Assembly (NCBI GenBank): GCA_017888105.1
Contig: JAGHGS010000019.1
Location: 1 to 8,789, forward strand
Source: Bacilli bacterium
Lineage (GTDB): Bacteria; Bacillota_I; Bacilli_A; RF39; UBA660
DNA: 8,789 nucleotides
Reading direction: 5' to 3'
Shown here: positions 1 to 6,082 of the stretch, in pieces
Layout: the number at the start of each line of letters is the position of its first letter
How positions within the stretch are numbered: position 1 is the stretch's first letter
Made by a program: the position numbers and the translations under genes
The notes under the pieces: generated by a model
What the model was told of the DNA's origin: nothing
Database searches by the model: none
What the model saw: only the letters and a program-made list of their open reading frames with translations

Positions 1-77
1 GCAGCAGCGAGATTGATGCTAGTGGTAGTCTTACCAACTCCACCTTTTTGATTAACTAATGATATTACCTTTGCCAT
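1..77 (-). CDS. parA: ParA/Soj chromosome-partitioning ATPase, N-terminal fragment
   Basis: Only the first 25 codons are in the window; the gene runs off the left edge. The visible protein begins MAKVISLVNQKGGVGKTTTS and contains the deviant Walker A motif KGGVGKTT (residues 11-18), whose signature lysine early in the loop marks the ParA/MinD/Soj family. ParA proteins bind DNA non-specifically in the ATP form and, with ParB on parS sites, segregate replicated origins or plasmids. The ATG at 75-77 is preceded by a good ribosome site (AGAGGTG, about 7 nt upstream), which fixes the start. It has its own upstream promoter and is separated from the preceding gene by a terminator. A plasmid ParA or a related MinD-like ATPase cannot be fully excluded from 25 residues, and parB cannot be seen. 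Family call is strong, chromosomal role is inferred. Confidence 0.9.
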   Translation of the reverse strand, partial: MAKVISLVNQKGGVGKTTTSINLAA

Positions 78-118
78 TTATGCTACACCTCTTTATAAAT
101 TATTAGATAACTAAAAAT

Positions 119-147
119 ATTTTAACATATTATTTTTATTTTGTCTT
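119..147 (-). promoter_or_regulatory. Probable sigma-A promoter of parA
   Basis: On the minus strand AAGACA (142-147, 4 of 6 matches to TTGACA) is followed after exactly 17 nt by TAAAAT (119-124, 5 of 6), with a TG one base upstream of the -10 (extended -10). It would give a leader of roughly 35 nt ending in the parA ribosome site. The whole stretch is AT-rich, so chance matches are easy and this is moderate evidence. Confidence 0.45.
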
Positions 148-167
148 TACTAAATGAATGAATTTTT

Positions 168-196
168 AAAAAAAGAAAAAGAGCCTGAGAGCTCTT
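168..196 (-). terminator. Intrinsic terminator, minus strand
   Basis: Read on the minus strand, AAGAGC and GCTCTT form a 6-bp stem (179-184 with 191-196) around a 6-nt loop, followed by a T-rich tract (TTTTT, C, then seven T). The stem is short but the T tract is long. It lies directly behind the surface-protein remnant, whose stop codon overlaps the hairpin by two bases, and in front of the parA promoter. It would end the CDF/DUF2207 transcript and insulate parA. Confidence 0.65.
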
Positions 197-386
197 AAAA
201 AATTATATAAGGATTAGAAGCAGTACCATCACCTGATGAAATTGTAACATCTGCCTTCAGATTAATTACTGGACGCACACCCCACGTGTTATCCACCCAA
301 TCGTTGTTGAGGTTGCCATTCGAATTCACAATGAACACGTTAGCATTACCGCTGTTAAAGTTACGCGGAGACAAAAAGTGTTGCAC
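195..386 (-). pseudogene. C-terminal remnant of a gut-type surface protein
   Basis: The 63-residue frame opens with a GTG at 384-386 and reads SPRNFNSGNANVFIVNSNG, then GVRPVINLKADVTISSGDGT and SNPYIIF. This is the usual C-terminal tail of large secreted or surface proteins (DUF6273-like ends, GVRPVINLK...GDGT..NPY) common in gut Firmicutes and Mollicutes. Those proteins have hundreds of residues before this point; here the frame meets a TAG 12 nt before the GTG and the sequence further upstream does not continue the homology. No ribosome site precedes the GTG. Base composition is visibly higher in GC (near half) than the flanking third, so this looks like a foreign or recombined piece left by deletion. 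An extended -10-like sequence (TGGTACAAT, about 410-418) lies just upstream, so transcription is possible, but a functional product is unlikely. Confidence 0.7.
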
Positions 387-433
387 TGATATAGACTAAC
401 CAAACCTATTGTACCACATTTAACATCAATTAT

Positions 434-1246
434 TTATTTATTTTTACCCATACCACCAATTAAAGAAGTTAAAACAATGCTAAGGGAAATAGATAAACTA
501 GTAAATACTGATGCTTTTAATATTTTATAATCAATTATTCTATTAAAATCAGGATATATATTTTCCATTTGTTCTTCCACTTCATCTGCAATACCTAATA
601 ACTGCGCATATATAAGATAATCCTCCCATAAAACAACTTCTATTGCTTCTCTTTCATGTATTCGAGAAAAATCTTTCAAAAACTTTTTTAAGCCTGCTAA
701 CTGATAAGCTTTCTTCTTTAACTCATCACTAATATAATACTGATACTTAAACCCATATACTTTTCTTTTGAAATGTCCCTTTTCTTCATAATTATCTTTT
801 ATTTCCTGAAACATACCATTAAGCCACTTAATAATATCATCTTGTTTAAAAAAAGCTGCAAATTCGTGTTCTTCTAATCTTTTATTAGAACCACTCGCCA
901 CTAAAAGCTTAATATAAATATCTCTTTCATAACCTTCTTCTGTTTTAAAATAATTAGACATATCAAAATAAATCTTATCATTTTCTTTAACCAGCTTAAT
1001 TTTTTTCTCTTTTAACCATTTTAAAATCATTGCCCCTATAAAATCACTAATATTATCCGCAAGTCCAAACAAAGAACCAACAAAAAATGCATCTTCTAAA
1101 GAATTAGGTACATCTCTATAATAAGGTACATCTTGATTGATAGATAATATATTATATCCCTTATTTTTCTCTTCATTTTTACTACTCGTATAAACAATAA
1201 TAAACACAATGACAAATAACACTACAAACTCTATTACAAAAAACAT
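434..1246 (-). CDS. DUF2207-family membrane protein, cytoplasmic half only
   Basis: The 270-residue protein has one N-terminal membrane helix (about 2-20), a charged soluble region, and a second hydrophobic helix near the C-terminus (about 243-264). Residues 184-226 carry the DUF2207 C-terminal signature: LKKFLKDFS, then EAIEVVLWEDYLIYAQLLGI and DEVEEQ. Full DUF2207 (YciQ-like) proteins are about 550-600 residues, with an extracellular beta-rich domain before the first helix; that half is missing here, and the gene instead starts right at the helix. The ATG (1244-1246) is well supported: its ribosome site AGAGAGG lies in the last two sense codons of the upstream CDF gene, whose stop is only 4 nt away, so the two are co-transcribed and probably translationally coupled. 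The biochemical function of DUF2207 is unknown; no catalytic motif is visible. Confidence 0.8.
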   Translation of the reverse strand: MFFVIEFVVLFVIVFIIVYTSSKNEEKNKGYNILSINQDVPYYRDVPNSLEDAFFVGSLFGLADNISDFIGAMILKWLKEKKIKLVKENDKIYFDMSNYFKTEEGYERDIYIKLLVASGSNKRLEEHEFAAFFKQDDIIKWLNGMFQEIKDNYEEKGHFKRKVYGFKYQYYISDELKKKAYQLAGLKKFLKDFSRIHEREAIEVVLWEDYLIYAQLLGIADEVEEQMENIYPDFNRIIDYKILKASVFTSLSISLSIVLTSLIGGMGKNK

Positions 1247-1250
1247 TTTA

Positions 1251-2117
1251 TTACCTCTCTACCGGATTAACATGAATAATAACTTTATATATTTTTTTAA
1301 ACTTTTTAGTAATTTCTTTTTCAATGGTATCAGCTATCTCATGAGATGCAAACGTACTCATATTTCCATCTAAATCAATCGTTAAAACCGCTACATACTT
1401 ATATCCAACCGGAACCGTATAAAAATCTTCTACTTTAATTACACTACTATTATTTAAAATAAACTCCACAATTAAATCTTTGTCTTTTTTACTAATAGAT
1501 GCATCCATTAAAACATGGTAAGCTTCCATCATAATACCAAGCCCTGTAACAATAATATATATAGAAGTAATAGAGCCAAATATTCCATCAAAAAAATAAT
1601 ATCCAAAATAACCTAATATAACTGACAATAAAGTACCAAGTGTAAGTAACATATCATTTCGATGATCTTTCATGGTCGCTTTAACAAGAATATTATGATG
1701 ATGCTTATAACTCTTCCTTGCATATAAATAAAGTAGTAATTTAACAACAATAGTTACGATACAAACAAGTATTAAATAAATAGAAAACTGAAAAGTATCT
1801 CCATGAATAATTGCCATAATAGAATCAAATAAAATTTTAACTCCAATTAAAATCATAAAGATACTAATAAACATCGAAAAAATATATTCTGCTTTGCCAT
1901 GCCCAAAATTATGATCTTCATCACTAGGCATACAAGCAATTTTGTTACCAACATAAGACATAATCGAAGAAAAAATATCTCCTGCTGAATTAATCGCATC
2001 GGCCATCATTGCTTCACTATGACTAAAAATAGCAACAATAAATTTAATAATAAGCAAAAACACATTACCAACAATGCCTAAAAAACTAACTCTTTTTGTA
2101 CTCTCATAACGATTCAT
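1251..2117 (-). CDS. CDF-family cation efflux transporter, probably Mn2+
   Basis: This 288-residue protein is a cation diffusion facilitator: a membrane metal/proton antiporter that exports divalent cations. Six hydrophobic segments span about 10-205, followed by the short cytoplasmic domain (about 209-288) ending IHVNP. Transport site A is visible as N43-x3-D47 in helix 2 (ADAINSAGD) and D151-x3-D155 in helix 5 (DHRND). An N/D plus D/D quartet without histidine is typical of the manganese-type branch, whereas zinc transporters use His, so Mn2+ is the favoured substrate (inference). The loop DEDHNFGHGKAE (66-77) is the conserved site-B region. Length is normal for the family. The ATG has AAGGAT about 9 nt upstream and a good promoter lies before it; the DUF2207 gene follows after 4 nt. 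No metal riboswitch is apparent in the short leader. Confidence 0.93.
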   Translation of the reverse strand: MNRYESTKRVSFLGIVGNVFLLIIKFIVAIFSHSEAMMADAINSAGDIFSSIMSYVGNKIACMPSDEDHNFGHGKAEYIFSMFISIFMILIGVKILFDSIMAIIHGDTFQFSIYLILVCIVTIVVKLLLYLYARKSYKHHHNILVKATMKDHRNDMLLTLGTLLSVILGYFGYYFFDGIFGSITSIYIIVTGLGIMMEAYHVLMDASISKKDKDLIVEFILNNSSVIKVEDFYTVPVGYKYVAVLTIDLDGNMSTFASHEIADTIEKEITKKFKKIYKVIIHVNPVER

Positions 2118-2140
2118 ATTATCATATCCTTAGTTATATT

Positions 2141-2169
2141 ATTATATCAATAATTTATATTTTTGACTA
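2141..2169 (-). promoter_or_regulatory. Probable promoter of the CDF-DUF2207 unit
   Basis: On the minus strand TAGTCA (2164-2169, 4 of 6 matches) and a perfect TATAAT (2141-2146) are separated by exactly 17 nt. The predicted leader to the CDF start codon is only about 20 nt, which leaves no space for a riboswitch. It lies just after the terminator of the preceding operon, where a new promoter is expected. Confidence 0.6.
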
Positions 2170-2177
2170 CACTTAAT

Positions 2178-2206
2178 AAAGAAAAAACTACTAAAACTAG
2201 TAGTTT
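2178..2206 (-). terminator. Intrinsic terminator of the ucpA-pstS operon
   Basis: On the minus strand AAACTACT and AGTAGTTT form an 8-bp perfect stem (2199-2206 with 2185-2192) around a 6-nt loop, followed by TTTCTTT. The TAG stop codon of the 515-residue gene (2197-2199) lies inside the hairpin. The structure separates this operon from the CDF gene. Confidence 0.8.
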
Positions 2207-3744
2207 AAATCTTCACTTTGCTCATCAAATAATGAAAAAGGAAGAAAAACGCTGACATACGAAGTAGGCATACCAATACCTGGTATCATATGATACATAT
2301 GAATTCTTTTATTAACTGGATCTACCGCATAATTAGCATCTTTAATTAACTCATGAAAATCCCTATTGCGATAACACTCTTCAAGATCCTCACTAAACTC
2401 ACAAAGCCCAACATTATAATTATTAAATTCACTATAATAACTATCATCTAATTCTGCTTTTGCTAAATCATCCATGATAGATTGATATAATACTTCCTCA
2501 AAATTAGAGAATAACTTACGAGGATCATCTTCCAAAAAGGAAATATTCCCAGAAGTATCCATAATAATATCTGCCTTATAAATTTCTTCTCGCTCTATTT
2601 CCGTTTCTAATTCATAACTAAGAACAGACTTATAAAAATTTGATTCATCAAGAGTTTGAATCGTAATACCATATTCAATTTGATATCCATTTAATTCATT
2701 ATTATAAATACTAGCATTAAGATAAATATTTCTAAAATGATCTACTTGTTCCAAATCTAATGCGTCAACCAGTTGTTCTTTTATCTTTTCACCAATTTCT
2801 TTCATATCAAATGGATACTCAGAAAAATCATCATAAACTAAATTAGCATTACTACTATTAAATATATAAAACTCCAAATAATTTGTATCATTTAAAAATT
2901 CCCCAGATTGATAATATAACTCATGATCACTAGAACCATCTATAAAACTACAAGTTTGTGGCAAACAATAATTTGTAATTTCTTCTTGATAAATATCTTC
3001 ATCTGTTAAAAAGCGATCATATATTGTAAGTTCATCATAATAAGGTGCATAAGAGGAATAATAATACCACCCATAATCATCACGAAGCGTATAAAAACTA
3101 AAACTAGTATAATTAATTCCAAAGGTACTCTTTCCTTCTTTATAATATTGCAAAAATGAAATCATATCCTGTTCTACTGTATTTTCATAATCATCTTCAT
3201 AATAATTACCAGATAAACAAGTACCAACAGAACATGCATATTGATAAGCTTCCGAACGAATTAAGGCATCCATATTAGTATTCTGATTAAAGAGTTCCTC
3301 AAACTTAATTTCTTTTCCTGTCGTAAGATCAATATTACGAGCTTCTTCATCACAAGTTATAGATAAAACATTAGATACATTAAAATTAATATAACAACCA
3401 TAATCTTCTTCATCTTCTAATGCATTTAGTTCACTTAAAATTGTATTTACTTTATCTTCCACTTCTAAATTTCTTAACCCATCAATACTTACTTTTCCCA
3501 CTAAATTAATATCAATTGGATTTACTGGATATTCTTTATAAATATCAATTGTATCTTTATCTGAAACTTTACTAAAATTAATATAAGGTTGATATTGTTC
3601 CTCTTCGCTATTGTTGATAACAGGTCCTTTATCAACACTTTTATTATAGCGAACAATAAAATAAATAGTTAAACCAACACATATGATAACAAAGAGTACA
3701 ATTATAACAGCAAATATAATATTAGCTTTCTTCTGCTGGGACAT
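2197..3744 (-). CDS. Membrane-anchored extracellular protein, DUF3298/RsiV-like
   Basis: A 515-residue protein with a lysine-containing N-terminus, one membrane helix (about 9-31) and a long acidic, tyrosine-rich region expected to lie outside the cell. No lipobox is seen. Residues 138-152 (IDLTTGKEIKFEELF) match the turn typical of the DUF3298/PdaC/RsiV fold, and the C-terminus (IPGIGMPTSYVSVFLPFSLF) fits its last strands; this is a weak motif-based call. Eight extracellular cysteines occur as four close pairs (117/131, 171/176, 260/265, 448/457), suggesting disulfides. The ATG at 3742-3744 is fixed by a strong GAGGAGG (3751-3757) with 6-nt spacing. It overlaps the end of the PstS-like gene by 23 nt in another frame, so coupled translation is likely. 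Role unknown; a ligand-binding or cell-surface partner of the PstS-like protein is conceivable but unproven. Confidence 0.75.
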   Translation of the reverse strand: MSQQKKANIIFAVIIVLFVIICVGLTIYFIVRYNKSVDKGPVINNSEEEQYQPYINFSKVSDKDTIDIYKEYPVNPIDINLVGKVSIDGLRNLEVEDKVNTILSELNALEDEEDYGCYINFNVSNVLSITCDEEARNIDLTTGKEIKFEELFNQNTNMDALIRSEAYQYACSVGTCLSGNYYEDDYENTVEQDMISFLQYYKEGKSTFGINYTSFSFYTLRDDYGWYYYSSYAPYYDELTIYDRFLTDEDIYQEEITNYCLPQTCSFIDGSSDHELYYQSGEFLNDTNYLEFYIFNSSNANLVYDDFSEYPFDMKEIGEKIKEQLVDALDLEQVDHFRNIYLNASIYNNELNGYQIEYGITIQTLDESNFYKSVLSYELETEIEREEIYKADIIMDTSGNISFLEDDPRKLFSNFEEVLYQSIMDDLAKAELDDSYYSEFNNYNVGLCEFSEDLEECYRNRDFHELIKDANYAVDPVNKRIHMYHMIPGIGMPTSYVSVFLPFSLFDEQSEDLNY

Positions 3745-4662
3745 AACCTGCCTCCTCGGCTACTCTCATGCCTTCATCTGATAAAAGTAAATCTTTAAAC
3801 GCTAAAGTTTTCTCATCAGCATCACTTCTTGTTACAATATAATAAGCAGTCATGAGTGGATAAGTTCCGTTCCCTATGGTCTCATAAGTAGGATCTATTC
3901 CATCAATCGCTAAAAACTTAATATCAGGAGTATGATACATCACATTAGCATAGTAATAATAAGAATATCCTATCCCATCAATATTATTATCATAATCAGC
4001 GACAATATCAATAATACCACCCATAGATTCAATCGCTTCTTCACTAGTTGGCATCCGCATTGGCACATCTTTCATCACTAAAGAAAGCATTCCGGTTTGA
4101 CTTCCTGAATTTATTGGTCTTTGATAAGGAATAATTTTACTATTATTTCCACCAACTTCATTCCAATAATTAACTTCTCCAGAATAAATGTCTACAATTT
4201 CTTCTATTGTAAGTCCATTAACAGGATTTTGTGCATTAACAAAGAAAACAAATCCTTCATTTACTACTTTGGCAATTGTAAGTCTACTCCGGCATCATGA
4301 GCCATCTTTAGTTCTTCTTCGCTTGGCTCGGTAACAACAATTAAATCCGTTTCATTATTAACCAACTTTTCATAAGCCGGATGTGTATTCGTATAATTAT
4401 TTTTTACATCAGTTAAAATATCTTCATTAGCAAAATATTTCACATAAGCATCCATTAAAGGTTGAGTTGCCAAACTAGCATCTACCCTAGGCATCGTATC
4501 ATTATCCAAGGTATTCTTATTATTCTCAGTTACTTCTGGTTCATTAGGAACATCTGGTGTATTTGTATCATTATCATTATTTGTAAAAAAAAAGTATGCT
4601 CCAACACAAACACCTATTGTCACAACCAAAACCACAAGCAAAATAACAATCTTTTTCTTCAT
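3722..4662 (-). pseudogene. pstS: PstS-like phosphate-binding protein, split by a -1 frameshift
   Basis: PstS proteins bind phosphate outside the membrane and pass it to the PstCAB permease. Two frames together form one such protein. The first (from 4662) has a membrane anchor (MKKK then a hydrophobic stretch), a low-complexity Asn/Thr/Pro linker, PRVDASLATQPLMDAYVKYF, then THPAYEKLVNNETDLIVVTE, and stops with TAG at 4264-4266. The second frame reads AKVVNEGFVFFVNAQNPV, the phosphate-loop region SGSQTGMLSLVM, the PstS-type DYDNNIDGIGYSYYYY and ends AEEAGYVPAEES. Homology continues without a gap if one base is restored near 4272-4276, so a single nucleotide was lost (a GG run reduced to G is one possibility). 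No slippery heptamer is visible, so programmed frameshifting is unlikely; mutation or sequence error are the alternatives. The start MKKK (4660-4662) is preferred over GTG at 4674, which lacks a suitably spaced ribosome site. -1 from Cys is not Ala/Gly/Ser, so there is no clear lipobox. No pstC, pstA or pstB follows. Confidence 0.85.
3751..3757 (-). promoter_or_regulatory. Strong ribosome site inside the pstS-like gene end
   Basis: GAGGAGG on the minus strand, six bases before the ATG of the 515-residue gene, lies within the last codons of the pstS-like frame. It decides that start and would allow the downstream gene to be translated even though the upstream frame is broken. Confidence 0.8.
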
Positions 4663-4664
4663 GA

Positions 4665-5177
4665 TTAGTACCACTCACTTACTTCTTCTAATGTTTTTCT
4701 AGGTCTTTTACTAGGAAAATGGTCAGTATAACCAAGTGCTACCGCAGCAATCAACTTCTTATCACAGCTAAATTTTCTTTGAAGTTCTTTTTCAATATTT
4801 AAAATATAACCAATCCACAAACTAGCAACATCTAAATCTTTGGCCCGAAGAACGATATTTTCTATACATGCTCCAACCGATACAAGATCCATTACCATAT
4901 CTTCAATATCTGCAAAAACTAAAACAAGAGCTTGTGACTCACGAATAACATCACTTGTTACCTTTGCTATATCTCCCATTTTATTTTCTAAAGCATTACC
5001 AATTTCTTTTTTTAAATTAGGATTATCTACTACAATAAAATGCCAAGGCTGTCTATTATGAGCCGATGGCGCCATTATGCCATAATTTAAAATATCACAA
5101 ACTATTCTTTTATCTAATTTTTTATCATTATAATGCCTTACACTTCGCCTTTCTTCCATTACTTTACTAAGTTCCAT
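4665..5177 (-). CDS. Small FMN-dependent nitroreductase-family protein
   Basis: This 170-residue protein belongs to the nitroreductase superfamily: dimeric FMN flavoenzymes that reduce nitro compounds, quinones or flavins with NAD(P)H. Family marks in order are the N-terminal phosphate/FMN-binding RRSVRHY (10-16), APSAHNRQPWHFIVV (36-50), a central helix GACIENIVLRAKDLDVASLWIG (102-123, split here as GACIENIVLRAKD and LDVASLWIG) and the C-terminal AAVALGYTD...RPRKTLEEV (144-166). Length is at the short end for the family and no domain is missing. The ATG at 5175-5177 has GGGAGTG upstream, lying in the last codons of ucpA, and only 3 nt separate the two genes. Its stop is 2 nt before the pstS-like ATG. 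The natural substrate cannot be read from sequence; partnership with the NAD-type dehydrogenase upstream in redox metabolism is inference. Confidence 0.92.
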   Translation of the reverse strand: MELSKVMEERRSVRHYNDKKLDKRIVCDILNYGIMAPSAHNRQPWHFIVVDNPNLKKEIGNALENKMGDIAKVTSDVIRESQALVLVFADIEDMVMDLVSVGACIENIVLRAKDLDVASLWIGYILNIEKELQRKFSCDKKLIAAVALGYTDHFPSKRPRKTLEEVSEWY

Positions 5178-5180
5178 AAT

Positions 5181-5969
5181 CTACACTCCCATCGTCATTG
5201 TCTCAGGTAAAGTAGAACCACCATCAATCACAATACCTTGACCAGTAATATAACTTGCTTCACCACTTGCTAGAAAAGCTGCTAACTCTCCAATTTCTTC
5301 TGGTTCTGCAAGTCTTTTCATCGGAATGGCTTTGGCAATTCCCTCTACAACAGACTCAGGATTACTACCATTAGATTCTTTAGCCATACCCTCTACCATA
5401 GGAGTTGCAACATAACCAGGCATAATCGCATTAACCCGTATTTTATCTTTCACTAATTCTGCGGCTAAACTTTTCGTAAATCCAAGCACTGCTGCCTTAC
5501 TAGTCGCATAAGCAACTTCTCCTGGGTCAGCAACAATCGGACCTGTTACACTTGACAAATTAACAATTGCCCCGCCTTTTATCTTTAAAAGTGGTAAAAA
5601 AGTGTGAGTAACCATCCATGTACCAACAATATTTATATCAAAATGAAAATCTCGTAATTCTTCGCTCATTTCATCAAAACTAGCAAGCTTACATACTCCA
5701 GCATTATTAACAAGAATATCAACAATACCATAAGTATTTTTAACTTCACTAAAAATCGCATCAAGCATCGATTGTTTTCTTATATCAACAATAAAGCCAT
5801 TAATCATTCCCGGATACTTTCCATTTAACTCTAAAATGGTATCTTTCAGTTTTTCAGAACTATCAAGAATAATAACTTTAGCCCCATATTTTAAAAACAC
5901 ATTTACAATACCTCTACCAATACCCATTGCTCCACCAGTAACAATTGCTACTTTTCCATCTAATTTCAT
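5181..5969 (-). CDS. ucpA: UcpA-like short-chain dehydrogenase/reductase
   Basis: A 262-residue classical SDR. Seen: cofactor motif TGGAMGIG (11-18), D36 at the end of strand 2 (favours NAD(H)), NNAG (88-91), catalytic N113, S140, Y154 and K158 (YATSK). The C-terminus DGGSTLPETMTMGV, DFHFDINIVG and VADPGEVAYA closely match Escherichia coli UcpA from memory, hence the symbol; substrate remains uncertain (UcpA has been linked to furfural tolerance). The start MKLDGK (5967-5969) is chosen because the upstream TTG extension (to 5990) lies inside the group II intron. The intron lies 8 nt before this ATG and separates it from its ribosome site; in spliced mRNA AAGGAGG would sit 7 nt before ATG. First gene of the four-gene operon ending at 2197. 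A relation to galactitol-type SDRs is possible. Confidence 0.93.
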   Translation of the reverse strand: MKLDGKVAIVTGGAMGIGRGIVNVFLKYGAKVIILDSSEKLKDTILELNGKYPGMINGFIVDIRKQSMLDAIFSEVKNTYGIVDILVNNAGVCKLASFDEMSEELRDFHFDINIVGTWMVTHTFLPLLKIKGGAIVNLSSVTGPIVADPGEVAYATSKAAVLGFTKSLAAELVKDKIRVNAIMPGYVATPMVEGMAKESNGSNPESVVEGIAKAIPMKRLAEPEEIGELAAFLASGEASYITGQGIVIDGGSTLPETMTMGV

Positions 5970-5977
5970 CACATAGC

Positions 5978-6035
5978 GTCGAGTAGACAAGTCTCGACTA
6001 CACCTTCCTTTCTTTTCTTAGTGAGTGCTTGTCTC
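5978..6035 (-). ncRNA. Group II intron domain VI with bulged branch-point A
   Basis: On the minus strand GAGACAAG (6028-6035) pairs with CTTGTCTAC (5983-5991) if the A at 5984 is bulged. That A is seven nt from the 3' splice site, the usual place for the branch-point adenosine whose 2'-OH attacks the 5' splice site. The internal part (about 5992-6027) is purine-rich and not resolved by eye. A competing 6-bp hairpin, GTCGAG/CTCGAC, overlaps the 3' strand. Confidence 0.75.
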
Positions 6036-6048
6036 ATTGCCCCTCACA

Positions 6049-6081
6049 AAACCGTACGTGCCCTATTAAGGCATACGGCTT
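6049..6081 (-). ncRNA. Group II intron domain V catalytic hairpin
   Basis: The minus strand reads AAGCCGTATGCC, a short AT loop, then GGGCACGTACGGTTT. This folds into a lower helix AGCCGTAT/GTACGGTT, a two-base AC bulge, and an upper helix starting GCC/GGC. The AGC catalytic triad is at 6078-6080. It begins 2 nt after the maturase stop codon and is 33 nt long, close to the usual 34. Confidence 0.9.
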
Positions 6082-6082
6082 T

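Noticed and set aside
1..200. parS centromere site next to parA
   Set aside because: No TGTTTCACGTGAAACA-like palindrome was found; CACGTG at about 283 has no matching flanks.
2118..2140. Manganese or other metal riboswitch before the CDF gene
   Set aside because: The leader from the predicted promoter is only about 20 nt and has no structure.
3722..4090. A separate 122-residue gene starting MLSLVMKD
   Set aside because: The methionine lies in the middle of the PstS phosphate-binding loop and the frame is open upstream to the frameshift; it is the second half of the PstS-like gene.
4264..4285. Programmed ribosomal frameshift in the PstS-like gene
   Set aside because: No X XXY YYZ slippery sequence, internal SD or obvious downstream stem was seen at the frame change.
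4580..4662. Lipoprotein signal peptide in the PstS-like protein
   Set aside because: The only cysteine near the helix end follows IGV; the -1 residue is Val rather than Gly/Ala/Ser, so it does not meet the lipobox.
4462..4668. Plus-strand open frame opposite the PstS-like N-terminus
   Set aside because: It is the antisense shadow of the membrane anchor and linker, with low-complexity Ile/Asn/Cys content and no recognisable family.
4663..4674. GTG start (MVLIMKKK) for the PstS-like gene
   Set aside because: It overlaps the nitroreductase end and has no spaced ribosome site; the MKKK start leads directly into a normal anchor.
4840..5061. Plus-strand open frame opposite the nitroreductase gene
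   Set aside because: Lies entirely inside a well-supported gene on the other strand and resembles nothing known.
5970..5990. TTG start giving UcpA a seven-residue extension (MSTRRYV) as the annotated start
   Set aside because: These codons include the 3' end of the group II intron (to 5978) and would be removed by splicing; MKLDGK aligns with the normal SDR N-terminus.
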